Of a stretch of 64,000 nt of DNA, positions 38,801 to 46,406 are shown piece by piece. The stretch spans positions 1 through 64,000 of the forward strand of contig JALVFE010000035.1 of assembly GCA_027030245.1 (NCBI GenBank). Direction: 5' to 3'. Every line of letters starts with the position of its first letter. The first letter of the stretch is position 1. Source of the DNA: Melioribacteraceae bacterium (GTDB taxonomy: Bacteria > Bacteroidota > Ignavibacteria > Ignavibacteriales > Melioribacteraceae). The translations under genes and the position numbers were made by a program. The notes below the pieces were generated by a model. That model was not told the origin of the DNA. It saw only the letters and a program-made list of their open reading frames with translations, and made no database searches.

Positions 38801-38904
38801 TTGTCGTAAACATATCCTGCAATCTTACCGGCAGTTCCGGCAAAAAGATTTGAAAAGGTTAATATGTAAAAAAATGGGATTAGAAGAAGTAACGTTTTTT
38901 TCAT
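35872..38904 (-). CDS. TonB-dependent receptor (module 2)
   Basis: A 1010-residue outer-membrane receptor with the same build as module 1: signal peptide, carboxypeptidase-regulatory-like domain (GKIAGYVYDKTTNEPLIGAN), plug (IIVRGGSANQTVFMIDGLST, VRSGLINVVTKEGN) and barrel. Two ATGs are possible. The one at 38904 is preferred because GGGAGA then sits about 8 bases upstream, whereas it abuts the ATG at 38910. It heads a three-gene operon with the FlgD-like and PorV-like genes and has no SusD neighbour. Substrate unknown. Confidence 0.88.
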   Translation of the reverse strand: MKKTLLLLIPFFYILTFSNLFAGTAGKIAGYVYDKTTNEPLIGANVFLEGTNLGAATDANGYFVILNVPPGKYTLKVSYIGYSDWKATNLEVKIDLTTFVEAKLSPVTIESKTVIVEAPRPVVVKDISNSQMNLSSSEIEELPVQTVDQVLSLQAGIELGNQGIIVRGGSANQTVFMIDGLSTNDERGNIPSTSMSLSSIKEIKIQTGGFNAEYGNVRSGLINVVTKEGNKDRYTFNTVLRYRPAAPKNFGPSVYDPFSYFNRPFMDPAVCWTGTNNGAWDEYTRKQYPNFEGWNAISDATLRDDDPTNDLTPEAAQRLFEWQRRRIGNIEKPDYYIDIGFGGPVPFVAEYLGDLRFYLSHFNERNMFVFPLSRDGYYENKTILKLSSDITPTMKLNFLGSYNEVKSVSPYQWTTTPTGRVLRSQSEVADLLNSNTGASILYMPGYFSPSDIYRSSVGLKFTNAISSRSYYDAKLQYKRSKYNTFKIRDRDTSKIYQPVPGIFVDEAPYGYFGYGVNAIDGTSMGGWMNLGRDKSILSTFNFNFDFTSQINPSNQLKTGLSFVYNDFDINSFTDNPSMSTWRRSLVYRVFPYRIGAYVQDKMEFEGFIANVGLRLDYSNSNTKNYVLDQYDKYYKAGYGNNLEKEVPYEKSKAVWNLSPRLGVSHPITKDSKLYFNYGHFRSEPASSYRFRIQRESNGLVTYIGNPNMEMEKTVAYELGYEHNIMDEFLLKIAAYYKDVTLQPGWIYYQNINGSVQYRKAANNNYEDIRGVEITINRTRGKWINGFINYTYDVRTSGYFGILQVYEDPNEQRDYLKTNPYQSKPHPRPYARLNLSIHPPNGASPNWLLDDWYLNILASWKTGSYYRYRVKEGEERELQWVDRYNVDLKLSKVFRLSDYLDLELFVDITNVFNFKYMSFAGFSDNFDWQNYLESLRLPFKEGVYKGEDKIGDYRPEGVKYEALEPNPDNDPEITARNNERIKNKAYIDNPNIKSMTFLNPRNIIFGLKLNF

Positions 38905-39223
38905 ACGCATTCTCCCACGAAATTGAGGAGGAGACAGGCATTAACCGGAAGAGCATTAATAATCAACTTAAATTCCGAAAAATTCTTTGTTGTAACAAAA
39001 CTATGAGTTTTTAAGAAAAGTAGCAATTTTACTTAATATTCTAATTATTAATATTAAAACAATAATAAGATGATTTTGTCCGCTGATTTTTTTGCCATGG
39101 CGGTCCGATATGAAAGAAGGGGACGCAAAATTTGCGTGCCTTTCGATTATTAAAATTGAAGAAAGGAAATATTCTCTCAGGAATCGAAAAAACATACGGT
39201 GATAGTTCGATACTTATATTTTT

Positions 39224-39304
39224 GAACCCACCCCTTCCCTCCCTTTGTAAAAGGGAGGAAGTTAGCTCCCCCCCCTTAAAAAAAGGGGAGGTCGGGAGGG
39301 GTTC
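39224..39304. repeat. Nested C-/G-rich palindromic element
   Basis: The ends (GAACCCACCCCTTCCC and GGTCGGGAGGGGTTC) are imperfect inverted repeats enclosing two smaller hairpins, TCCCTTTGTAAAAGGGA-like and CTCCCCCCCTT/AAGGGGAG-like. The style resembles the element inserted in the M23 gene (17910-17957). It is non-coding. Confidence 0.75.
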
Positions 39305-40028
39305 GGATTTCTTTAGTGAATTTAAATTATTTTATTGATGCCAAAGTCCATACTTGGCATTGTCTGAACATGATTAAATATTTGACTTTTTCTTATTGAA
39401 TATTGAACTCCGCGACTTCGGTCGCGGGCTAAGAAATACAAACCGAAAAGAAAGAACCCGATTCATCGGTTTCCACCACTAAAATCATATTTTTGCTAAC
39501 GAATGCCACATTTATTTTTCCGATATAAAAAACCGTTAAAACGGTTCCGGTTTATCTTTTTATGCTTAACTAACCCACGGATAAATCCGTGGGGTTGTCG
39601 TGTGATGAAGAGCTGAATCTACTTCTCTATTTCATTGCTATTTCTTATTTCCGCAGAACCATTTTCATCGTAAGAGGTGTAAGGACAGGTCATGCCTTGT
39701 CCCGCATTGTTATTGTCCTATTCACTATTGCCGATTTCCATACCCCGGCAGTATGGGGACGTAATTAAATCTTTGATTTTTTCAGGTAAAGTAGAAATTA
39801 GGCAGCGGATGAGCGGTGGAAAGGAGAGGTCCTTTCCACCAGAAAAACTTGAAAATTGTCATCCCGTCCACCAACGGCGGATTGTTTCGGAATCTAAAAT
39901 GAATTCGTAATTTAAATCAGATGCTGATCCCGAAAGCTTTCGGGACAGCTGACACACATGATACAGCACCTGAGCCTCTCCAACAAAAAAACTTTTCCTT
40001 TCGTTTTGACGGGAAGAATGAACCGGCG
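39305..40028. repeat. Gene-free stretch packed with hairpins and repeat remnants
   Basis: No credible gene on either strand. Visible elements: a 7-bp stem closed by a TTCG tetraloop (39410-39427); AACCGT-TAAA-ACGGTT (39531-39546); CCCACGGA-TAAA-TCCGTGGG (39574-39593); an imperfect GGACAGG/CCTTGTCC hairpin (about 39683-39702); a perfect 11-bp stem with loop GAGG (39815-39840); a segment related to the 19576-19694 element (about 39880-39900); and an 18-bp perfect palindrome TCCCGAAAGCTTTCGGGA (39928-39945). It looks like an accumulation site for small palindromic repeats between converging transcription units. The 320 bases from 38905 to 39223 hold only the module 2 upstream region. Confidence 0.75.
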
Positions 40029-40187
40029 CTAAAAAATAGCATAAATGAACGGTGCCAATGCCGAGCCTTGAGTTAGTATTATCAATCCGCCCAAAAGAAT
40101 CAGAAAAATAATAATCGGTAGAAGCCACCATTTTTTTCTGACCTTAAGAAATTCCCATAATTCTTTAACTAAAGAAAGTTTACTCAT
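40029..40187 (-). CDS. 52-residue membrane protein, DUF5989/SxtK-like
   Basis: A small gene encoding a charged, Trp-rich N-terminus (MSKLSLVKELWEFLKVRKKW) and one long transmembrane helix (LLPIIIFLILLGGLIIL), ending FIYAIF. Such proteins (DUF5989) habitually follow SxtJ-like genes and carbamoyltransferases. In the saxitoxin cluster the corresponding order is sxtI, sxtJ, sxtK. The ATG is 7 bases after the SxtJ-like stop, with GGGGTG as a possible Shine-Dalgarno. Function is unknown; the conserved company suggests it forms a membrane complex with the SxtJ-like protein. Confidence 0.8.
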   Translation of the reverse strand: MSKLSLVKELWEFLKVRKKWWLLPIIIFLILLGGLIILTQGSALAPFIYAIF

Positions 40188-40194
40188 ATCACCC

Positions 40195-40611
40195 CTAAAA
40201 TTGTCTTTCCGTATCTACTTTTTCGTATTTTTTTTGTTCCCTGTAATTCCAATAAGTTTTCTTATCTTCACCAAATTTCAAATCCAGAAAATCTTTTCCC
40301 GATATTTTTGCAATAATTCCGATTGGCGTAAGTATAAGATAAAACAAAATCGATAAAATTACACGGCTCATTACAAAACCCGAAACAATAGCAAAAATCA
40401 TCCACGCGCGGTGTACCCTGGAAAGCGATTTCGGAACGAATGCTCCGGCAACAATCAAAATGATTCCAACCGCTAAAAAGTAAGGATACGCAGGTTTATC
40501 AAAATAAAGCAGAAACAATCCGATTACGGAGAAAACTCCACCAACGGTTAAACCGAATTTTTTAAGCTCCTTTACCGAGCTGTCTATTAATTTAATTTCT
40601 TCTTTTATCAT
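40195..40611 (-). CDS. SxtJ-like membrane protein
   Basis: A 138-residue protein with three or four hydrophobic segments: LTVGGVFSVIGLFLLYF, YFLAVGIILIVAGAFVP, WMIFAIVSGFVMSRVILSIL and FYLILTPIGIIAKISG. The last of these, with LTPIG and a nearby GKDFLDL, is characteristic of the SxtJ family. The end is charged (YWNYREQKKYEKV). The gene overlaps the carbamoyltransferase gene by one base and precedes the 52-residue membrane protein, so the three are one operon. Role unknown; probably assists carbamoylation at or near the membrane. Confidence 0.82.
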   Translation of the reverse strand: MIKEEIKLIDSSVKELKKFGLTVGGVFSVIGLFLLYFDKPAYPYFLAVGIILIVAGAFVPKSLSRVHRAWMIFAIVSGFVMSRVILSILFYLILTPIGIIAKISGKDFLDLKFGEDKKTYWNYREQKKYEKVDTERQF

Positions 40612-42425
40612 CAGTCCAACTCAAATTCTTTTTGCCAATCGGTTTTCTCTTTCCACTCGGGTTGTTGCTTTTTATCCAAAATAAAATTTCCCATAACCAA
40701 ATAATCCATTTCGGTTCTCATAAAACATTTGTATGCATCATCGGGAGTGCAAACAATCGGTTCGCCTCGCACGTTGAAAGAAGTATTGATAATAACTCCG
40801 CAGCCGTATTTTTCGTTAAACATATTTAACAAATTAAAATATTTAGGATTGGTTTCTTTGTGGACCGTTTGAATCCGCGCCGAATAATCAACGTGCGTTA
40901 CGGCCGGAACTTCCGACCTTACCGTATTCAGTTTTTCCAAACCGCGGAGTTCGTTGTAGTTAGGCACTTCTTTCCTTTTGTTCTTTACCACATCCGCAAC
41001 CAGAAGCATGTATGGACTCGGTCTGTCCAATTCAAAATATTCCGCAACTTTATGATATAATACCGACGGCGCAAAAGGACGGAAGCTTTCCCGGTATTTT
41101 ATTTTCAAGTTCATTTTCCTTTGCATTTCCGGTGATCGGGCATCTCCGATTATGGAACGGGATCCGAGCGCGCGGGGTCCGAATTCCATTTTGCCTTGGA
41201 ACCATCCGATTACGTTTTGTCCGTTAATCAACTCTGCTGTTTTTTCAATTATAAATTCTTCGCTATGCTTGGTGAAAGGGATGTTGTTTTTAGTTAGATA
41301 ATTTTCAATTTCCGAATCGGAAAATTCCGGTCCCAAATACGAACCTTTTTGCGCATCGTTAATACCGTCCGTACGTCTCTCGTTATTCAAATATTGATAC
41401 CATACAAATAATGCGGCGCCGAGCGCCCCGCCTGCATCTCCCGCGGCAGGCTGAATCCAAATATCGTCGAAAATATTTTCACGTAAAATTTTTCCGTTTG
41501 CGACACAATTCAACGCAACCCCGCCGGCAAGACAAAGATACTTTTCGCCTGTTTCTTTTTTTACGTGCTTTGCCATCCGCAACATAATCATTTCGGTCAC
41601 TTCTTGCACCGACCGGGCAAGGTCCATATCCCTTTGTCTTAATTCCGATTCGGGTTTTCTTGGCGCACCGCCAAACAATTTGTGGAATTTTTCATTCGTC
41701 ATGGTTAAGCCCGCATTGTAGTTAAAGTAATCCATATTCATTTTGAAAGAACCGTCGTCTTTTAAATCCACCAACTCGCGCAGAATTAAATCCACATATT
41801 TCGGTTCGCCGTAAGGAGCAAGCCCCATAACTTTGTACTCTCCGGAATTGACCTTAAATCCGGTATAATAAGTAAACGCCGAATACAAAAGTCCAAGAGA
41901 ATGCGGATATTTTATATCGGCAATTAAATGAATAGTATTATCTTTCCCCGTTCCGAAACTTGTTGTTGTCCATTCGCCAACTCCGTCCAAAGTTAATATC
42001 GCCGATCTTTGAAAAGGGGAAGGATAAAAAGCCGAAGCCGCATGCGATTCGTGATGTTCCGGAAATAATACTTTTCCTTCATAACCCAATTCTTTTTTAA
42101 TCAATTCCTTCATCCACAATTTTTGCTTTATCCAAAGCGGCATTGACTTAATAAAAGATTTAATCCCCCGGGGCGCATAAGTTAAATATGTTTCCAAGAG
42201 TCGTTCGAATTTGAGAAAAGGTTTATCGTAAAATGCAACATAATCAATATCATTAACCGTTAAACCCGAGTTTTCCAGACAAAACCGGATAGCATTTGCC
42301 GGAAAATTAAAATCATGTTTTTTCCTTGTGAACCGTTCTTCCTGAACTGCGGATACAATATTTCCGTCTTGTACCAAACAAGCAGCGCTGTCGTGATAAA
42401 ATGCGGAAATCCCGAGTATGTTCAT
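40611..42425 (-). CDS. NodU/CmcH-family carbamoyltransferase
   Basis: A 604-residue enzyme expected to move a carbamoyl group from carbamoyl phosphate, via carbamoyl-adenylate, to a hydroxyl on a sugar or natural product. The N-terminal Kae1-like domain starts MNILGISAFYHDSAACL and contains the metal-binding HHESHAASAFYPSPF (about residue 123) and TLDGVGEWTTTSFG. The C-terminal YrdC-like part carries GKMEFGPRALGSRSI, INTSFNVRGEPIVC and TEMDYLVMGNFIL. Length fits the family. With the SxtJ-like and DUF5989 genes it makes a recurrent triad. The divergent gene is the alpha-amylase, so a glycan acceptor is plausible but unproven. Confidence 0.9.
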   Translation of the reverse strand: MNILGISAFYHDSAACLVQDGNIVSAVQEERFTRKKHDFNFPANAIRFCLENSGLTVNDIDYVAFYDKPFLKFERLLETYLTYAPRGIKSFIKSMPLWIKQKLWMKELIKKELGYEGKVLFPEHHESHAASAFYPSPFQRSAILTLDGVGEWTTTSFGTGKDNTIHLIADIKYPHSLGLLYSAFTYYTGFKVNSGEYKVMGLAPYGEPKYVDLILRELVDLKDDGSFKMNMDYFNYNAGLTMTNEKFHKLFGGAPRKPESELRQRDMDLARSVQEVTEMIMLRMAKHVKKETGEKYLCLAGGVALNCVANGKILRENIFDDIWIQPAAGDAGGALGAALFVWYQYLNNERRTDGINDAQKGSYLGPEFSDSEIENYLTKNNIPFTKHSEEFIIEKTAELINGQNVIGWFQGKMEFGPRALGSRSIIGDARSPEMQRKMNLKIKYRESFRPFAPSVLYHKVAEYFELDRPSPYMLLVADVVKNKRKEVPNYNELRGLEKLNTVRSEVPAVTHVDYSARIQTVHKETNPKYFNLLNMFNEKYGCGVIINTSFNVRGEPIVCTPDDAYKCFMRTEMDYLVMGNFILDKKQQPEWKEKTDWQKEFELD

Positions 42426-42507
42426 TGAGTTCTAATCCGTTAATAATTGACCTTAAAAATACAAAATTATTTTTCCAAGTATTGGCATACCGTAAATGCA
42501 TTTTTTA

Positions 42508-42515
42508 TATATTTG
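42508..42515 (+). promoter_or_regulatory. Possible Bacteroidota-type -7 element upstream of the amylase gene
   Basis: TATATTTG fits the TAnnTTTG -7 consensus used by Bacteroidota sigma factors. A TTG lies 23 bases further upstream (42482-42484), slightly beyond the usual 19-21 spacing. It would give a leader of about 20 bases before the amylase ATG. Whether this lineage uses that consensus is not known, so this is tentative. Confidence 0.2.
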
Positions 42516-42538
42516 TTCAATACAAACTAAGGAGAACG

Positions 42539-44377
42539 ATGAAATTATTTTATAATTACAAACTATTATTTCATATCGCTTTATTAATCGCATTTTGCGT
42601 AAATTTCTCCTATGCACAAACAACACCCGATTGGGCAAAAAAAGCCGTGTGGTATCAGATTTTTCCCGAAAGATTCAATAACGGGGATAAAACCAACGAC
42701 CCCCAACCACCGGATATGCAAGGCGCCTGGCCTTACTTTATTCCGGATGATTGGGAAAATCATCCGTGGACTTCCGACTGGTATAAACTGCAACCTTGGG
42801 AAAAAAGTAACGGTCACGATTTTTATTGGAACGCCGGTTTGCGAAGATACGGCGGGGATTTGCAAGGTGTTTTGGATAAATTGGATTACTTACAGAATTT
42901 AGGAATTACCGCAATTTATTTTAACCCGCTTTTCGAGTCGCCTTCACTTCACAAATACGATGCTTCGATGTACCGGCACATTGATAACAACTTCGGGCCC
43001 GATCCGGAAAGGGATAAGGAAATTTGGTCGGAAGAAAACCCCGCCGATCCTTCGACGTGGAAATGGACAACAGCGGACAGTTTGTTTTTGAAGTTAATCA
43101 AGGAATTACATAAACGGAATTTCAAAGTAATCATCGACGGCGTTTTCAATCATGTGGGAAATACATTTTGGGCATTTCGGGATGTTATTAAAAATCAAAA
43201 TAATTCAAAGTTTAAGGATTGGTTTTACATCAAATCTTTCGATAATCCCGGAACGGAAGAAAACGAATTTGATTATAAAGGCTGGTTCGGCGTAAAAGAT
43301 TTACCGGAATTACGCGAAGACGAAAACGGATTGGTAAAACCTGTTCGCGACCACATTTTTTCAATCGTAGAAAGATGGATGGACCCAAACGGCGACGGCG
43401 ATCCTTCTGACGGCATCGACGGTTGGCGACTTGACGTTGCAGATATGGTAAACCATAACTTCTGGAAAGCTTTCAGAAAAAAAGTGAAATCGATAAATCC
43501 CAATGCCTATTTGACAGGCGAAGTTTGGTGGAAAGATTGGCAAAACAACATTATGTATAACGCAAAAGCTTGGCTCAAAGGAGATGAGTTCGATGCCGTA
43601 ATGAATTACAGATTTACAAAAGCCGTCAAACGTTTCGTCTCCGACAAAAAATTAAAAATAAACGCCGAAGCATTTAAAGACTCCATACTTTCCATACAAC
43701 ATGATTATCCTGCTGAAAATTTTTCCATGTTAATGAATTTATTGGGAAGTCACGACACCGAACGTTTAGCATCGTTGATTGTAAATCCGGATAATTTTTA
43801 CGATCATTACGGGAATCCGCAGCAAAACCCGGATTTCGATGTGAGGAAACCGGATCAAATCGAAAGGTTAAAACAAGCGCTTATGGTTGGGATACAAATG
43901 ACAATGCCCGGCGCTCCGATGATTTATTACGGCGACGAAGCCGGAATGTGGGGCGGAGACGATCCGGACGACCGCAAGCCGATGGTGTGGAAAGAACTTG
44001 TTTACGAACCGGAGAAAACTCATCCGTTCGACAAACCAAGAAAACCGGATTCCGTTTTTTTCGACGATTCCGTATTCGAATGGTATAAAAAATTAATTTC
44101 CATACGGAAAAACAATCCGGCTCTTTCAACCGGAACTTTAAATTTTAACTTTATAAATAAGGACAAAAATGTTTTGGGTTACGAGAGGAAGTTAAACGAG
44201 AATTATATTTTTGTGCTAATTAACAACAATAATAAAACCCAAACCGTGCAAATTTCTAATAGTGAACTTAAAATAAAAGATTTGTTAATAGACCAAATAA
44301 GCGGAGCGCGATATCACAGCAAAAATAACATTTTCGAAATAATACTTTTCCCTTATCAAATATTAATTCTGAAGTAA
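42539..44377 (+). CDS. Secreted GH13 alpha-amylase-family enzyme
   Basis: A 612-residue exported glycoside hydrolase. The signal peptide ends near VNFSYAQ. The GH13 barrel shows all four conserved regions: DGVFNHVG (about 200), GWRLDVADMV with the nucleophile Asp (about 299), TGEVWW with the acid/base Glu (about 327), and LLGSHDTERL (about 400-409) with the transition-state-stabilising Asp. KAVWYQIFPERF near the start resembles cyclomaltodextrinase/neopullulanase-type enzymes. The start is fixed by AAGGAG 5 bases before ATG; the longer frame from 42401 has no signal peptide. It is probably for starch-like or alpha-glucan breakdown outside the cytoplasm, co-transcribed with the SGNH gene 1 base downstream. 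Confidence 0.92.
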   Translation: MKLFYNYKLLFHIALLIAFCVNFSYAQTTPDWAKKAVWYQIFPERFNNGDKTNDPQPPDMQGAWPYFIPDDWENHPWTSDWYKLQPWEKSNGHDFYWNAGLRRYGGDLQGVLDKLDYLQNLGITAIYFNPLFESPSLHKYDASMYRHIDNNFGPDPERDKEIWSEENPADPSTWKWTTADSLFLKLIKELHKRNFKVIIDGVFNHVGNTFWAFRDVIKNQNNSKFKDWFYIKSFDNPGTEENEFDYKGWFGVKDLPELREDENGLVKPVRDHIFSIVERWMDPNGDGDPSDGIDGWRLDVADMVNHNFWKAFRKKVKSINPNAYLTGEVWWKDWQNNIMYNAKAWLKGDEFDAVMNYRFTKAVKRFVSDKKLKINAEAFKDSILSIQHDYPAENFSMLMNLLGSHDTERLASLIVNPDNFYDHYGNPQQNPDFDVRKPDQIERLKQALMVGIQMTMPGAPMIYYGDEAGMWGGDDPDDRKPMVWKELVYEPEKTHPFDKPRKPDSVFFDDSVFEWYKKLISIRKNNPALSTGTLNFNFINKDKNVLGYERKLNENYIFVLINNNNKTQTVQISNSELKIKDLLIDQISGARYHSKNNIFEIILFPYQILILK

Positions 44378-44378
44378 A

Positions 44379-46349
44379 ATGCCGTTAACAAATAAGCAGA
44401 AAAATTACATTCGCAAAAATTTTAAGAAACAATCTGTAAAATCCATCGCCGAAACTTTAAAAATAGATGCCGCCGAAGTGGAGGAATTTATCAACTCCTT
44501 ATCCGTAAACAAGCCCAAACCTTTGTTTTACCTTGTCCTTATACTACTCCCGGTTTTATTCTTTGTTTTACTTGAAGCAGGTTTAAGAATCGGAGGTTAC
44601 GGAACCGATACCCGGATGTGGGTCGAATTACGGAACGGCAAATTGGGATTGAATCCCGAAGTGGCAAGAAGATATTTTTACAATGTAAAAGAAGTTCCGC
44701 AATCAATTCAAGATGTGTTTGATGCGGTGAAGAAAAAAAATTCGTTCCGTGTTTTTGTTTTGGGAGGAAGCAGCGCCGCCGGATATCCTTACATGCCTTT
44801 GGGTTCATTTTCGCGTTATATCAGAAAAAGGCTGGAATTGGTCTATCCTAAAAAACACATAGAAGTAATAAACATTGCGTTAACCGCAGTCAACAGTTAC
44901 ACCATACTCGATTTTGTTCCTGAAGTTCTTAAACAAAAACCCGATCTTATTTTAATTTACGCAGGTCACAACGAATATTACGGTGCATTGGGTGCCGGCT
45001 CAATGGAATCGCTGGGCACTTCGCGGGCATTGGTCAATTTATTGCTCAAACTAAACAAATTCAAAACCGTGCAATTGCTCAGGGATATTATTCAAGGTAT
45101 TATTAAAGCAACCAGCGGCAGTGCTTCTAAAGCAACGGGAACTTTAATGTCGCGCATGGCGGAAAAGCAATCGATTTTTCTTAACTCGGATACTTTCAAA
45201 TTGGGATTGGAGCAATTCGAAGGTAATATGAACGATGCCATTTCATTAATTAAGGAAAACCATAATCCGGTAATAATTTCCACACTTACTTCAAACTTAA
45301 AAGATCAACATCCGTTTATTTCCAAATCCGGGGAAAATTTACCCGCCGCAAAAGATGTGTATCAATCGGCTTGGAAATCATATTCAGAAAGAAATTACCG
45401 CAAAGCCGATTCCCTTTTCCGTTATGCAAAAGATTTGGATTTACTCAGGTTCCGGGCGCCCGAAGAAATGAACAAAATAATCCGCAAGATTTCCGCGAAA
45501 TACGAAATACCGCTTGTCGATATCGATTCGGCATTCGCTTCCGTAAGTCCCAGCGGAATTACCGGTAAAAATTTGATGACTGATCATCTTCACCCGACAT
45601 TACGCGGATATCAATTAATGGGAAAAGCATTTTACGAAACAATGGCGGAAAAGAATTATCTTCCCGGTGATCAACCCGCAATACCTTCGCTTGAAAAGCA
45701 AGACAGCGCAACGGTAAAGAATTTTGTTTTCTCCGAGCTCGATTCGGTAATTGCAGATTATAAAATCAAACTGTTGAAAAACGATTGGCCGTTTGTTTCC
45801 CCGAAAAATAAAAAGCCTTTGCGCATGTTGATTCATCCGGAAAATCACATGGATTCGCTTGCGTTAAAATTCATAAACAAAGAAATAGATTGGCAGACCG
45901 CCGAACAAAAAATGGCAGAGTGGTATCTCAAGAGAAAAAATTTTCCGAAGTTTCACAAACAAATGCTGGTATTAACAACCCAGTTTCCTCACATGCTCGA
46001 AAGCTATAACCGGAAGGCAAATAAATTATTACTTCAGAAGAAATACAAAGAAGCATTTGTTTATTTGAACTCACGCTACATGATAAAGCCGGACGCGTTT
46101 TCTACAAAGTGGATCGGAATTATCAACCTTTCAAAAAATAAAATTCCGGATGCAATCAAATTTCTTGAAGAAAGTTTAAGCTATAATCCGAACGATGCAC
46201 AAGTTTTGTATAACCTTGCCGGAGCTTATTCTTTGCAAAAAAATTATGTTAAGGCAATGGAACTGATTAACAAAGCGCTTGAAATTGATCCCGAATACGA
46301 AGAAGCGAAAAAATTCAAATCCCAATTACAAACCGCGTTAAAAAAATAA
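44379..46349 (+). CDS. Membrane-anchored SGNH/GDSL-like protein with C-terminal TPRs
   Basis: A 656-residue protein. An N-terminal helical, possibly HTH-like segment (about 1-45) is followed by one transmembrane helix (LFYLVLILLPVLFFVLLEAG, about 50-70). An SGNH hydrolase-like domain (about 120-420) shows FVLGGSSAAGYPY with the block I serine, INIALTAVNSYT, IYAGHNEYYGA with the block III asparagine, and DHLHPTLRGYQLMG with the terminal Asp/His. TPR units close the protein (NAQVLYNLAGAYSLQKNY type, about 570-656). Likely an esterase or acyltransferase on the outer face of the inner membrane. It starts 1 base after the amylase stop; the carbamoyltransferase nearby hints at joint glycan modification. 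Confidence 0.78.
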   Translation: MPLTNKQKNYIRKNFKKQSVKSIAETLKIDAAEVEEFINSLSVNKPKPLFYLVLILLPVLFFVLLEAGLRIGGYGTDTRMWVELRNGKLGLNPEVARRYFYNVKEVPQSIQDVFDAVKKKNSFRVFVLGGSSAAGYPYMPLGSFSRYIRKRLELVYPKKHIEVINIALTAVNSYTILDFVPEVLKQKPDLILIYAGHNEYYGALGAGSMESLGTSRALVNLLLKLNKFKTVQLLRDIIQGIIKATSGSASKATGTLMSRMAEKQSIFLNSDTFKLGLEQFEGNMNDAISLIKENHNPVIISTLTSNLKDQHPFISKSGENLPAAKDVYQSAWKSYSERNYRKADSLFRYAKDLDLLRFRAPEEMNKIIRKISAKYEIPLVDIDSAFASVSPSGITGKNLMTDHLHPTLRGYQLMGKAFYETMAEKNYLPGDQPAIPSLEKQDSATVKNFVFSELDSVIADYKIKLLKNDWPFVSPKNKKPLRMLIHPENHMDSLALKFINKEIDWQTAEQKMAEWYLKRKNFPKFHKQMLVLTTQFPHMLESYNRKANKLLLQKKYKEAFVYLNSRYMIKPDAFSTKWIGIINLSKNKIPDAIKFLEESLSYNPNDAQVLYNLAGAYSLQKNYVKAMELINKALEIDPEYEEAKKFKSQLQTALKK

Positions 46350-46366
46350 TCCGGACGAATTAAAAA

Positions 46367-46384
46367 AGGGCTCCGAAGAGCCCT
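46367..46384. terminator. Bidirectional terminator
   Basis: Stem AGGGCTC/GAGCCCT with loop CGAA, flanked by A6 on the left and a weaker T-run on the right. It serves the minus-strand module 3 operon best (TTTTTT after the stem on that strand) and may also stop the SGNH operon. The genes converge here. Confidence 0.85.
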
Positions 46385-46406
46385 GTAACTTTTTATGCTA
46401 ACCAAA

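Noticed and set aside
23540-38904. SusCD-type polysaccharide utilisation locus
   Set aside because: Receptors resemble SusC in build, but no SusD-like lipoprotein follows; the FlgD-like and PorV-like genes take that place.
39224-39945. CRISPR array
   Set aside because: The hairpins differ in sequence and spacing; there is no regular repeat-spacer pattern and no cas gene.
39692-40131. ORFs in the hairpin-rich stretch
   Set aside because: They consist largely of palindromic repeat sequence and have no domain features.
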